Positions 27,501 through 34,132 of a stretch of DNA of 64,000 nt are shown here, piece after piece. A program made the translations under genes and the position numbers. Location: assembly GCA_015660815.1 (NCBI GenBank), contig JACSDF010000005.1:1-64000 (forward strand). The letters run 5' to 3'. Position 1 is the stretch's first letter; each line of letters begins with the position of its first letter. The notes below the pieces were generated by a model. The model saw nothing but the letters and a program-made list of their open reading frames with translations, ran no database searches and had not been told where the DNA came from. This DNA is from Actinomycetota bacterium (GTDB lineage: Bacteria > Actinomycetota > Actinomycetes > Nanopelagicales > Nanopelagicaceae).

Positions 27501-27645
27501 ATGCAGTGTCAACCGCAACAATGTAATCGAGTGGTCGAGTCTGGGATGTAAGAGCGGCAACGCTTTCTGGCAACCACGCTTGTCCATCGTGTGAAACGAT
27601 AATCGCGCTAACGCGATGCCGGCCTAGTGCGGCCTTTTCAGCCAT
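24595..27645 (-). CDS. Large membrane glycosyltransferase family 2 protein
   Basis: A 1016-residue bimodular protein. Residues 1-240 form a GT2 (GT-A) domain: VSAIIVSHDGQAWLPESVAA, the WIWLIHDDCAPSP metal-binding DDC (DXD-like), and DNVDFGWR-like FRDDVDFGWRARVAG. Beyond about residue 255 there are about a dozen hydrophobic segments (to about 760), then a soluble exported domain and a final helix with a basic tail. It probably transfers a sugar to a lipid-linked or surface acceptor. The gene lies between whiB2 and the DUF5719 gene; AAGGG lies 8 nt before the ATG. The acceptor is unknown. Confidence 0.85.
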   Translation of the reverse strand: MAEKAALGRHRVSAIIVSHDGQAWLPESVAALTSQTRPLDYIVAVDTASKDSTQQLLKSARIPVIDADRTTGFGEAVAMGVESLKPVQTETIEWIWLIHDDCAPSPTALEFLLQAVEDRPQVAMVGPKLLGWHDRTHLLEAGVSIAGNGARWTGLEPLEYDQGQHDGIHDVLSVSTAGALIRREIFEEIGGFDKNLGLFRDDVDFGWRARVAGHTVIAATSAVVFHAQAAASERRIVDVEGAFLHRPLLLDRRNAAYVLLANSSWWMIPWLAFQLLSSAMVRSVGYLLVKLPGYASDELLAVASLIVKPTLIVKARKDRRAKRFVSSRIVSGYIPPRWSQLRLSTSRFFEAIRSRLLPDSGVASTSILDSVEDEDLLVPTKSVQWINLFKKPEVAGFIFLTLITLVASRMRLGSLIGGALPMSPDGARDLWKSYFESWHQVGMGTSQAAPPWIAILALCATIFFGKASAFLTLFFLVAPILMMWSSLRLFKKSTQNMWISVSASFIYAISPVAIAAVNSGRLATVVALIIAPQIPILLIHWKEIELHSWRRIFIISLVVAVLTAFTLSVFVILLGLTLFALYGDYESFAGDKNRPLFLERLKKRVTLLMVPFLLTAPYSFEALGAPSKFLSEPGLSLAGGQAHLVILGNPGGIGSLPWWLISPLPLILCVALFSSSRARVIALFGTGFLSAAIFFSSFSIASHGDSAPSRVWVGIFLVGATGAACMAGVVILDRLRSVLITSNFHFRHILAALLLLFSLVYSILTLGWSVSVGANSPLQNSTSTVMPAFLSIEKDTKTLVLREIKSGSSKSIQYYISRGKDISLGEPDVAPPQVSAIAAAAQALLDGSGISSSKVFADFGIKYVFVKTPFDRNIIRTIDGLGGFTRASATSAGVVWRVAGVTGRLVLVGKDGERELLEAGEIGARVIVTHRGEVLLTESYDRSWLVLQNGYRLERSVSELGLPVFTATESGEISLLHDGTIRRAWLSFQLIAWIVVIIAAAPAGRRKREISEKELA

Positions 27646-27672
27646 GACATTGACCCTTGGAAAGCTGCGAGA

Positions 27673-27972
27673 TTACGCAGAACGACGCTTTAAGCGTCGA
27701 CGTTCGCGCTCTGATAATCCGCCCCAAATTCCAAAACGTTCATCATGAGCAAGTGCGTACTCGAGGCACTCTGATCTAACATCGCAGGAGAGACAGACAC
27801 GTTTGGCTTCGCGAGTTGAGCCACCCTTTTCAGGGAAGAAGGCTTCGGGATCAGTTTGGGCGCAGAGCGAGCGCTCTTGCCAAGAGAGCTCAATATTCTC
27901 GCCACTCACCAAGGTAATTTTTGGTCCAGTTGTGGGGACAGGGGAGTTTGTGGCTTCAGGTCGGATCGGCAT
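27673..27972 (-). CDS. whiB2: WhiB2-type iron-sulfur regulator
   Basis: A 99-residue WhiB protein. The cluster cysteines are in SLCAQTDPEAFFP, and VCLSCDVRSEC; the turn is FGIWGGLSERERRRLKRR. The N-terminal extension (about 27 residues) and neighbours identify it with WhiB2/WhmD, which controls septation. AAGGAG lies upstream of the ATG. It has a strong sigma-70-like promoter (see 28035-28063) with a palindrome over the -10 box. The glycosyltransferase gene begins 27 bp downstream on the same strand. Confidence 0.92.
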   Translation of the reverse strand: MPIRPEATNSPVPTTGPKITLVSGENIELSWQERSLCAQTDPEAFFPEKGGSTREAKRVCLSCDVRSECLEYALAHDERFGIWGGLSERERRRLKRRSA

Positions 27973-28034
27973 ACCGATTCTCCTTAATAGCTTTTGTGTC
28001 TCATCCCTCGTGGAAAAGACTTACTTAAGAGTGA

Positions 28035-28063
28035 ATTACACGCGTGTAAGTCGAATATGTCAA
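28035..28063 (-). promoter_or_regulatory. whiB2 promoter (TTGACA-17-TGTAAT) with overlapping palindrome
   Basis: Minus strand: perfect -35 TTGACA (28058-28063), 17-bp spacer, -10 TGTAAT (28035-28040). The perfect 14-bp palindrome TTACACGCGTGTAA (28036-28049) covers the -10 and part of the spacer, so a bound repressor would block RNA polymerase. The 5' leader would be about 55 nt. Confidence 0.7.
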
Positions 28064-28101
28064 GCGAAAGTAGAGGGCAGATGCCGCAATTTCAATAAAA
28101 A

Positions 28102-29109
28102 CTACTCTGGAATGGGCAGAATCTCATCCTTGGTCACAAAAGAGGCCTCAATGTGTGAATTTTGACTCACTACTGCACCGCTTGCGATGAATGAATTAAT
28201 CACACGAGCTCCGGCACCGATGGTCACTCCACGATCAATAATCGAACCAGTTATGTGTGTTTGTGCTCCAATACGTGAATCAGCGCCAATACATGAAGCT
28301 CCATCAATGATTGCACTGGAGTCAACTTCTGCAGTAGCCATGATTAGTGAATGTTTATCATGGAAATCAATTTCAGCCATTGAAAATGCAGATGAGTGGC
28401 TTAACCCTTGTACTAAATCACGTGAACCTTGCAATAGGGCTTTTGGTGTACCAATATCTAACCAGTATGAATCATCTATAAAACCAAATACTTTTTTACC
28501 ACTTGAAATGAGCTCTGGGAAAATTTCACGCTCGACACTAATCACTGTGTCCTTAGGAATTGCATTTACTATGCTGGGATTAAAGACATAGCAGCCGGCA
28601 TTTATTGAGTGTGAAATCGGATTCTCCATTTTTTCTAGAAAAGCAGTAACTCGACCAGATTCATCAGTAGGAACGCAGCCATACGCCCGTGCATCTTCAA
28701 CGGTCGTTAAATGAAGTGTTACATCTGCACCATGCTCTTCATGTTGGCGAATTTGCTCTTTCAAATTGTGTGAACTCAAAACATCACCATTAAAAACAAC
28801 AATTGATTCTTGGGTGTTTAACAGCTGTGCAGCATTGGCAATTGCACCTCCAGTACCAAGCGGTACTTTTTCAACTGCATACAGCAGCTTCATTCCCCAT
28901 GCAGATCCATCTCCAAAATATGGAGTGAAAAGTTCAGCTAAGTAAGCAGTTGCTAGGACTACGGTAGTAATACCAGCATCTCTTGCCATAGCTAGTTGAT
29001 GTTCTGTCACTGGCAAACCTGCCACAGTTAGCATTGGTTTAGGAGTGTGCTTTGTTAGTGGCATCAACCGGGTACCAAAACCACCAACTAAGAGAATACC
29101 TACGGCCAT
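28102..29109 (-). CDS. NDP-sugar pyrophosphorylase (mannose-1-phosphate guanylyltransferase type)
   Basis: A 335-residue nucleotidyltransferase. The N-terminal LLVGGFGTRLMPLTKHTPKPML (residues 5-26; the G-x-G-T-R-L loop) binds the nucleotide, with VFNGDVLSSH (metal Asp) and a C-terminal left-handed beta-helix of hexapeptide repeats (about 260-335, e.g. GASCIGADSRIGAQTHI). It most likely makes GDP-mannose from mannose-1-P (mycobacterial Rv3264c type), fitting the nearby manB. It follows dapC by 4 bp. Confidence 0.88.
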   Translation of the reverse strand: MAVGILLVGGFGTRLMPLTKHTPKPMLTVAGLPVTEHQLAMARDAGITTVVLATAYLAELFTPYFGDGSAWGMKLLYAVEKVPLGTGGAIANAAQLLNTQESIVVFNGDVLSSHNLKEQIRQHEEHGADVTLHLTTVEDARAYGCVPTDESGRVTAFLEKMENPISHSINAGCYVFNPSIVNAIPKDTVISVEREIFPELISSGKKVFGFIDDSYWLDIGTPKALLQGSRDLVQGLSHSSAFSMAEIDFHDKHSLIMATAEVDSSAIIDGASCIGADSRIGAQTHITGSIIDRGVTIGAGARVINSFIASGAVVSQNSHIEASFVTKDEILPIPE

Positions 29110-29113
29110 ATAA

Positions 29114-30178
29114 CTATGCTTTCAATCGATGCGCAGCGGATTCAATGTGCTCATCCGTTGCAGTCATAGCTAATCGAATATGACGTGCCCCTGCAAGGCC
29201 ATAAAAACTGCCCGGCGTGGCTAATATGCCTCGATGTGCAAGCCAATCAACGCTCTCCCAAGCATCTTCACCACGAGTACACCACAGATATAAACCTGAG
29301 TTGCTGAATTCGATGTGAAATCCAGCTGCCTCAAGTGCAGGACGCAAAACATCTCGTCGCGAGTTATAACGAGAACGCTGCTCGGCAACATGGTGATCAT
29401 CACCGAGCGCAACAGTCATTGCTTTCTGTACAGGAAGCGGAACCATCATTCCTCCATGTTTACGAAGTTCACGGATTCGGGCGATAAGCACAGAGTCGCC
29501 AATCATGAAAGCGGCGCGATACCCTGCCATGGAAGAGCGCTTAGATAGCGAATGAACAGCAAGAATATTTCTATTATCACCGCCGCTTTGAGATAGGACG
29601 GAGTAAGAAGTTGCAGTGTGATCAAATTCAACATAACACTCATCTGAAACTAGAATTGAATTATTAGTGCGCGCCCATTGGATACAGGCTCTTATTTCTT
29701 CAACACTATGGGTTCGCCCCGTAGGATTAGATGGTGAGTTCATCCATGCCAAATCCGCAGAAGGCCATGTGGAGGCATCTATTTCAACTTCAATTGATTG
29801 TGCCTGCGCAATCAAGGCACCAACGTGATATGTCGGATAAGCAATTTTTGGAATAAGAACTTTTCGTGATTCTAGAATTGTTGGGAGCCATGCCACTAAC
29901 TCTTTCGATCCAATGAGCGGTAGTACATCAAACTCACCGCTTGCACCCAGTCGATGCGTTGCCCATTCCTTAATCGCCACGCGTAGCTCGGGTGTTCCGG
30001 CAGTGACTGGATAACCAGGAGAGTTCGAAGCATCGCGAAATGATTTTTGAATAAATTCTGGGGTTGGATCTACCGGTGTTCCTTGAGATAAATCTATGAT
30101 CCCATCTGGGTGTGAACGTGCGATATCCCCATATGGAGCCAGAGCATCCCAAGGAAAATCTGGGAGTTGTTCACGCAA
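29114..30178 (-). CDS. dapC: Succinyldiaminopimelate transaminase DapC
   Basis: A 354-residue fold-type I aminotransferase of lysine/diaminopimelate synthesis. It has the N-terminal LPDFPWDALAPYGDIA, IDLSQGTPVDPTP, NSPSNPTGRTHS and the PLP lysine in SLSKRSSMAGYR. It acts between DapD and DapE in the succinylase branch, and dapD is present at 45.9 kb. The start codon is TTG, 6 bp after fdxA. The fdxA-dapC pairing is conserved in Actinobacteria (Rv1177/Rv1178). Confidence 0.92.
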   Translation of the reverse strand: MREQLPDFPWDALAPYGDIARSHPDGIIDLSQGTPVDPTPEFIQKSFRDASNSPGYPVTAGTPELRVAIKEWATHRLGASGEFDVLPLIGSKELVAWLPTILESRKVLIPKIAYPTYHVGALIAQAQSIEVEIDASTWPSADLAWMNSPSNPTGRTHSVEEIRACIQWARTNNSILVSDECYVEFDHTATSYSVLSQSGGDNRNILAVHSLSKRSSMAGYRAAFMIGDSVLIARIRELRKHGGMMVPLPVQKAMTVALGDDHHVAEQRSRYNSRRDVLRPALEAAGFHIEFSNSGLYLWCTRGEDAWESVDWLAHRGILATPGSFYGLAGARHIRLAMTATDEHIESAAHRLKA

Positions 30179-30184
30179 GAAGAA

Positions 30185-30505
30185 CTACTCGCTCTTTGGA
30201 GGCAGGGCAGTTACTTGTGCGTGATCACTATTGGTTGGACCCATCTTGGCCGCGCCTCCAGGAGATCCAATTTCAACAAAAAATTCGGTATTGACTTTGC
30301 CAAACTCACTCCATTGGGCTGGAACATCATCTTCATAATAAATCGCCTCTACCGGGCAGACTGGCTCGCATGCACCGCAGTCGACGCACTCATCAGGCTG
30401 GATGTACAACATACGTGAACCTTCATAGATGCAGTCCACAGGGCATTCAGCGATGCATGACTTATCTTTAACATCGACACACGGCTCGGCAATAATATAT
30501 GTCAC
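30185..30505 (-). CDS. fdxA: Seven-iron ferredoxin FdxA
   Basis: A 106-residue ferredoxin. The first cluster motif VDVKDKSCIAECPVDCIYEG has the altered spacing of a 3Fe-4S site, the second DECVDCGACEPVCPVEAIYY is a standard 4Fe-4S site. It serves as a low-potential electron carrier in the cytoplasm. The start codon is GTG with GGAGG 7 nt upstream. A TATCAT box lies further upstream, before the divergent small gene. Confidence 0.95.
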   Translation of the reverse strand: MTYIIAEPCVDVKDKSCIAECPVDCIYEGSRMLYIQPDECVDCGACEPVCPVEAIYYEDDVPAQWSEFGKVNTEFFVEIGSPGGAAKMGPTNSDHAQVTALPPKSE

Positions 30506-30589
30506 TCTGTAGCCTCCAGATTAAATGATAATGAACGTGGCTGATTGTAATCGAATAGCCCTATCTCGCGCGATATTGAAGCGAAGGCT

Positions 30590-30595
30590 TATCGT
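30590..30595 (+). promoter_or_regulatory. -10 box for leaderless start of SH3-like domain gene
   Basis: TATCGT, TGACCC spacer (6 nt), then ATG at 30602. Confidence 0.5.
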
Positions 30596-30601
30596 TGACC
30601 C

Positions 30602-30820
30602 ATGGCGAGCCTGCTCGAACTCCGTTTCGAAGCCCTCATTGGTAGGCGCCTTACAATCCGACTCCACGACCCCGAGGGCGGTTTTCGGGACATTGTTGGA
30701 ATTTTAGAGAGTACACACTCATTGCGAAATAAAGAAAATCTACTAATTGAGTTCTCTCATGATGAGATTTTTATTTGGCGTGAAGTTATTGCCAAACCCG
30801 CAACGGGCATCAAACCTTAA
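30602..30820 (+). CDS. Stand-alone SH3-like domain, N-terminal domain of a GNAT protein family
   Basis: A 72-residue protein (IGRRLTIRLHD, FRDIVGILEST, then IFIWREVIAKP) that resembles the N-terminal SH3-like domain of the GNAT acetyltransferase which lies divergent from fdxA in other Actinobacteria. The acetyltransferase domain is missing: the frame ends at 30820 and the next gene is on the other strand. Either the gene was trimmed to this domain in genome reduction or it is an independent small protein. It has a leaderless-type start, which suggests it is expressed. Moderately sure of the family link. Confidence 0.6.
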   Translation: MASLLELRFEALIGRRLTIRLHDPEGGFRDIVGILESTHSLRNKENLLIEFSHDEIFIWREVIAKPATGIKP

Positions 30821-30829
30821 TAAATTGAG

Positions 30830-31141
30830 TTAATTTGGCAATAAAATCGCAATAACTAAGACAAGGAAACCTATATTCATCAGCGCTATTCCAACGGCGC
30901 TGGATGCAATTAAATACTCATCGCTTGCACCGGGATAGCCTGCACGCAAGACAACAACAATCCAGATGAAACTTGCCATCACCTTTAGAGATCGTTTCCC
31001 CCACTTGCGTCCAATGCACCAAATCCCGGTGCCCGTAGCAGCAAGACTCAGCAATAAACCGAATGGTGGTAGAGAGGCATGAATAAAAATTGAGGCAGCA
31101 CCTAAAGCCCCCCCAAAAAATATTGAGTAAAAAAACTTCAC
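30830..31141 (-). CDS. DUF6113-like small membrane protein
   Basis: A 103-residue membrane protein with four hydrophobic segments (FFGGALGAASIFIHA, GLLLSLAATGTGIWCIG, VMASFIWIVVVLRAGY, and ALMNIGFLVLVIAILL). Position directly after mshB matches the DUF6113 family of Actinobacteria. I take the GTG at 31141 as start because it overlaps the mshB stop in TAGTG; an ATG ten codons earlier lies inside mshB. Function unknown. Confidence 0.68.
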   Translation of the reverse strand: MKFFYSIFFGGALGAASIFIHASLPPFGLLLSLAATGTGIWCIGRKWGKRSLKVMASFIWIVVVLRAGYPGASDEYLIASSAVGIALMNIGFLVLVIAILLPN

Positions 31142-31995
31142 TACAAAGTTATTCCCGAAGTCAAATCGCATTCCCGACCATCACTATCAAATGGCGCTGA
31201 TTTTTCGCCGCGCACAAGCGTGTAATACTCATGTCCCCAAATCTGCAAACCTAAGTTGTTTGAGAGCGCAAAGAATGGACCGTCCAATGCAATTTGTGTT
31301 GCGTGTGCTTTCATTGCCGCCATTTTTGCCTCAACAAAATCATTTCCATCAATCAATGTAGTTACAAATGAGTCGTCTTTTGCAAATGGAATGTCATCTA
31401 CATTGTCGGTTCCGAAGAAATCAGAACCAACCGCCTTCATTGCCGCAATACCTGCTGCAATAACTGATTTAGGCATCGTATTCCAATAAATCTTTTGAAT
31501 CTGCCATTGTGAAAGCTCGCTCGCTCGCATAGCCACGAGATGGGTCTTTATGTGATCCGGGTGACCGTACCCACCTATTTCATCATAAGTAATTAAAATA
31601 TGTGGCTGGACTTCATCGATTATTGTTGCGAGTAGCTGCGCCGCCACATTTAAATCTGCTTGCCAGAAAACACTCGCCCCATTATTTGTTTCGCTCCCCA
31701 TCATCCCGCTATCTCGAAAATTACCTAAAAATCGGTAATCACTCACACCAAGAGCAATCATGGCGTTAGCTAGCTCAATCTCACGGTGAGAGCCCAAGGT
31801 GTCATTGTGCGCACTTGCCAAATGCGATAAACCAGGGACAAGAACTTCTCCCTCTTCCCCTCGAGTACATGTCACTAGCGTGACTTGTGCGCCCCGAGCT
31901 GCATATAGCGCCATTGTCGCCCCATTATTAATCGTCTCATCATCAGGATGGGCGTGCACTAATAGAATTCGAAAACCTTCGTATGTATCTTTCAT
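31141..31995 (-). CDS. mshB: Mycothiol biosynthesis deacetylase MshB
   Basis: A 284-residue LmbE-type zinc deacetylase. The metal/catalytic motif is LLVHAHPDDETINNG (with AHPDD at about 13-17), the third ligand lies in GYGHPDHIKTH. MshB removes acetyl from GlcNAc-inositol in mycothiol synthesis, the actinobacterial thiol. The ATG at 31995 overlaps the moeZ stop in TAATG, which fixes the start. It is followed by a DUF6113-type gene, the common partner. Confidence 0.92.
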   Translation of the reverse strand: MKDTYEGFRILLVHAHPDDETINNGATMALYAARGAQVTLVTCTRGEEGEVLVPGLSHLASAHNDTLGSHREIELANAMIALGVSDYRFLGNFRDSGMMGSETNNGASVFWQADLNVAAQLLATIIDEVQPHILITYDEIGGYGHPDHIKTHLVAMRASELSQWQIQKIYWNTMPKSVIAAGIAAMKAVGSDFFGTDNVDDIPFAKDDSFVTTLIDGNDFVEAKMAAMKAHATQIALDGPFFALSNNLGLQIWGHEYYTLVRGEKSAPFDSDGRECDLTSGITL

Positions 31996-33146
31996 TAGTA
32001 CACCGTACATGTTGTATCGATGTGTTGGGCCCAAGCAAGAATTCCACCTTCTACATGTGTGACATCCCTGAAGCCAGCGTTTTTAAGTATTGAGAGTGCA
32101 GTCGCAGAGCGTCCTCCCGAATGGCAATGCAAAATTATCTCTTTGTCCTTCGGTAGGCTTTTTAAGGCGCTGCCATCTATGAAATTCCCTAGAGGTATCA
32201 AAACGGATCCAGGGATTCTACGAATTTCAAACTCACTAGCTTCACGTACATCAATAAGTAAAAAATCATCACCTCTATCCATCTTTATTTTCAACTTCTC
32301 AACACTTAAGTGTGTAGCTCCAGCCGGTGAACAAAACTCTTCGTAATTTTTTAACAGCCCTTTCTGTGTCGGATTCTCCCCACATACAACACACTCTGGA
32401 TCTTTCTTGATCTCAATTTTTCGAAAACTCATAGCCAATGCATCATAAATAATTAGTGCGCCAATGAGTGGCTCACCGATTCCAATGATGAGCTTTATTG
32501 CCTCTGTCGCTTGGATTGAAGCTATCGAGGCACACAAAACTCCTAAAACCCCTGCTTCGGCACAATTAGGAACATCCTGCGCCGGAGTTGGGTGAAGGCA
32601 GCGATAGCAGGGTCCATGCTCCGACCAAAATACACTTGCCTGCCCGTCAAAGCGAAGGACGGATCCCCACACATATGGCTTGCCTAAAAGTACACAAGCA
32701 TCGTTAATTAAATAGCGAGTCGCAAAATTGTCTGTGCCGTCAATGATTAAGTCATAATCTTTAAAAATCTCCATCACATTTGTATTATCTAAGCGAACAT
32801 CATGTGTAATCACATTGATGTACGGGTTTATTTCTGCAATCTTTCTCTTGGCACTCTTTGCTTTGCTCGTTCCAATATCACTCTGCCCGTGAATTATCTG
32901 TCGTTGTAGGTTTGACTCTTCGACTACATCGAAATCAACTATTCCGAGGGTTCCAATACCGGCTGCTGCTAAATACATCAAAACTGGGGAGCCTAAACCT
33001 CCTGCACCGACACACAGTACTTTCGCCGCCTTCACTCTTTGTTGGCCAATTATTGATATCTCTGGAACGAGAATATGGCGACTGTATCTTTGATCCTCTA
33101 CGACGCTGAGTGCTGCGCCTTCATCAACTAGGGGTGAAAGTTTCAT
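31995..33146 (-). CDS. moeZ: MoeZ-type sulfur carrier adenylyltransferase / sulfurtransferase
   Basis: A 383-residue fusion of a ThiF/MoeB E1-like domain (GAGGLGSPVLMYLAAAG, the ATP loop; DGTDNFATRY; zinc cysteines in CYRCLHP and CVVCG) and a C-terminal rhodanese domain (about 285-383) with active-site cysteine in ILHCHSGGRSA. It adenylates and sulfurates sulfur-carrier proteins for molybdopterin, thiamine or cysteine synthesis. GGAG lies 4-5 nt before the ATG. The divergent gene is a TetR regulator. Confidence 0.93.
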   Translation of the reverse strand: MKLSPLVDEGAALSVVEDQRYSRHILVPEISIIGQQRVKAAKVLCVGAGGLGSPVLMYLAAAGIGTLGIVDFDVVEESNLQRQIIHGQSDIGTSKAKSAKRKIAEINPYINVITHDVRLDNTNVMEIFKDYDLIIDGTDNFATRYLINDACVLLGKPYVWGSVLRFDGQASVFWSEHGPCYRCLHPTPAQDVPNCAEAGVLGVLCASIASIQATEAIKLIIGIGEPLIGALIIYDALAMSFRKIEIKKDPECVVCGENPTQKGLLKNYEEFCSPAGATHLSVEKLKIKMDRGDDFLLIDVREASEFEIRRIPGSVLIPLGNFIDGSALKSLPKDKEIILHCHSGGRSATALSILKNAGFRDVTHVEGGILAWAQHIDTTCTVY

Positions 33147-33228
33147 AGAACTCCAATCCTGCCTTAACTGCTCTATGGTCGCTACTAATTTTGAAGGTAA
33201 GTATTAGCATAAATCATCTAACTCCCTC

Positions 33229-33234
33229 TACGAT
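33229..33234 (+). promoter_or_regulatory. -10 box for leaderless start of tetR gene
   Basis: TACGAT, TACGCCA spacer (7 nt), then ATG at 33242. It favours this start over the upstream in-frame one. Confidence 0.5.
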
Positions 33235-33241
33235 TACGCCA

Positions 33242-33853
33242 ATGACCACGGCAGATATATCCAATAAAGCCCGTTTACCTCGAGACGAGCGGCGTGCAAT
33301 TCTGCTTAGAGCAGCCCTCGAAGTATTTACAGTCGCTGGATACCACTCGGCGGCAATGGATGAGATCGCCGAAAGGGCAAATGTAAGTAAGCCGGTCTTG
33401 TATCAACATTTTCCATCAAAACTCGATCTCTATCTTGCGGTTTTAGATTTACACATTGATTCACTTGTTTTCGAAATTCAAAAGGCGATTGCATCTACAC
33501 CTGACAATGCCAACCGAGTGCATGCAACAGTTGATGCTTATTTTGCATTTATTGAGAGGGAGGGCGAAGCCTTTAGATTGCTCTTTGAAAGTGACATGAG
33601 TGTCGAGCCATCCGTGCGTGAGCGCCTCAATCGAATGACATATGACTGTGCTGCTGCAGCAAGTGCAGTAATCTCAATTGACACAGGTCTTCCGAAGGAG
33701 GCTTCTATGTTGCTTGGAGTGGGAATGATTGGATATGCCCAAGTCACTGCGCGCCATTGGTTGGATCGAGATAGCACTCTGACGAGAGAACAAGCAGTTG
33801 AGCTGGTTAACAACCTGATGTGGAGAGGAATTTCTGGTTTTCCACGCAATTAA
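33242..33853 (+). CDS. TetR family transcriptional regulator
   Basis: A 203-residue TetR protein. The helix-turn-helix is MDEIAERANVSKPVLYQHFP (about 38-57), after the RRAILLRAALEVFTVAGYHSA helix; the rest is the helical ligand domain. Start by the leaderless box at 33242; a longer frame exists. This regulator is a fixed neighbour of moeZ, DUF3107 and the DEAD helicase in Actinobacteria; ligand and targets are unknown. Confidence 0.88.
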   Translation: MTTADISNKARLPRDERRAILLRAALEVFTVAGYHSAAMDEIAERANVSKPVLYQHFPSKLDLYLAVLDLHIDSLVFEIQKAIASTPDNANRVHATVDAYFAFIEREGEAFRLLFESDMSVEPSVRERLNRMTYDCAAAASAVISIDTGLPKEASMLLGVGMIGYAQVTARHWLDRDSTLTREQAVELVNNLMWRGISGFPRN

Positions 33854-33860
33854 AGGCCGA

Positions 33861-33866
33861 TAGCAT
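33861..33866 (+). promoter_or_regulatory. -10 box for leaderless start of DUF3107 gene
   Basis: TAGCAT, TGACCCT spacer (7 nt), then ATG at 33874; the box lies in the 20-bp gap after tetR, so DUF3107 need not depend on tetR readthrough. Confidence 0.5.
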
Positions 33867-33873
33867 TGACCCT

Positions 33874-34131
33874 ATGAACGTTAAGAAAAATGAAGTTGCT
33901 GTCAAATCAGAGGTCCGCATCGCTGTTACTCGCGTTGCCAGTGACTTAGTTTTCGAGAGTGCAATGACCCCAGCTGAAATAAAGAGTGCAGTGACGCAAG
34001 CTCTCACTTCTGGAGCCCCACTGACACTGAGTGACACTAAAGGTCACGAAATTATCGTTCCGGCCGACAAGATTGGTTTCGTCGAAGTAGGCGACCCATC
34101 ACCGCGTCGTGTCGGCTTCGGCGCTGCCTAA
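33874..34131 (+). CDS. DUF3107 family protein
   Basis: An 85-residue protein of the actinobacterial DUF3107 family: EVRIAVTRVASDLVFES, LTLSDTKGHEIIVPADKIGF and the ending GFVEVGDPSPRRVGFGAA, which is strongly conserved. The fold is likely a small alpha/beta. Function is unknown; the gene is almost always next to a DEAD helicase. The helicase GTG starts 1 base after its stop. Confidence 0.88.
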   Translation: MNVKKNEVAVKSEVRIAVTRVASDLVFESAMTPAEIKSAVTQALTSGAPLTLSDTKGHEIIVPADKIGFVEVGDPSPRRVGFGAA

Positions 34132-34132
34132 C

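Noticed and set aside
28036-28049. TTACACGCGTGTAA as an exact BldD site
   Set aside because: The half-sites fit, but the published-type spacing is one base shorter, so I report only a generic operator.
33147-33241. tetR start at the longer in-frame codon (33191)
   Set aside because: The extra 17 residues lack TetR homology, while the ATG at 33242 has a TACGAT box 7 nt upstream.
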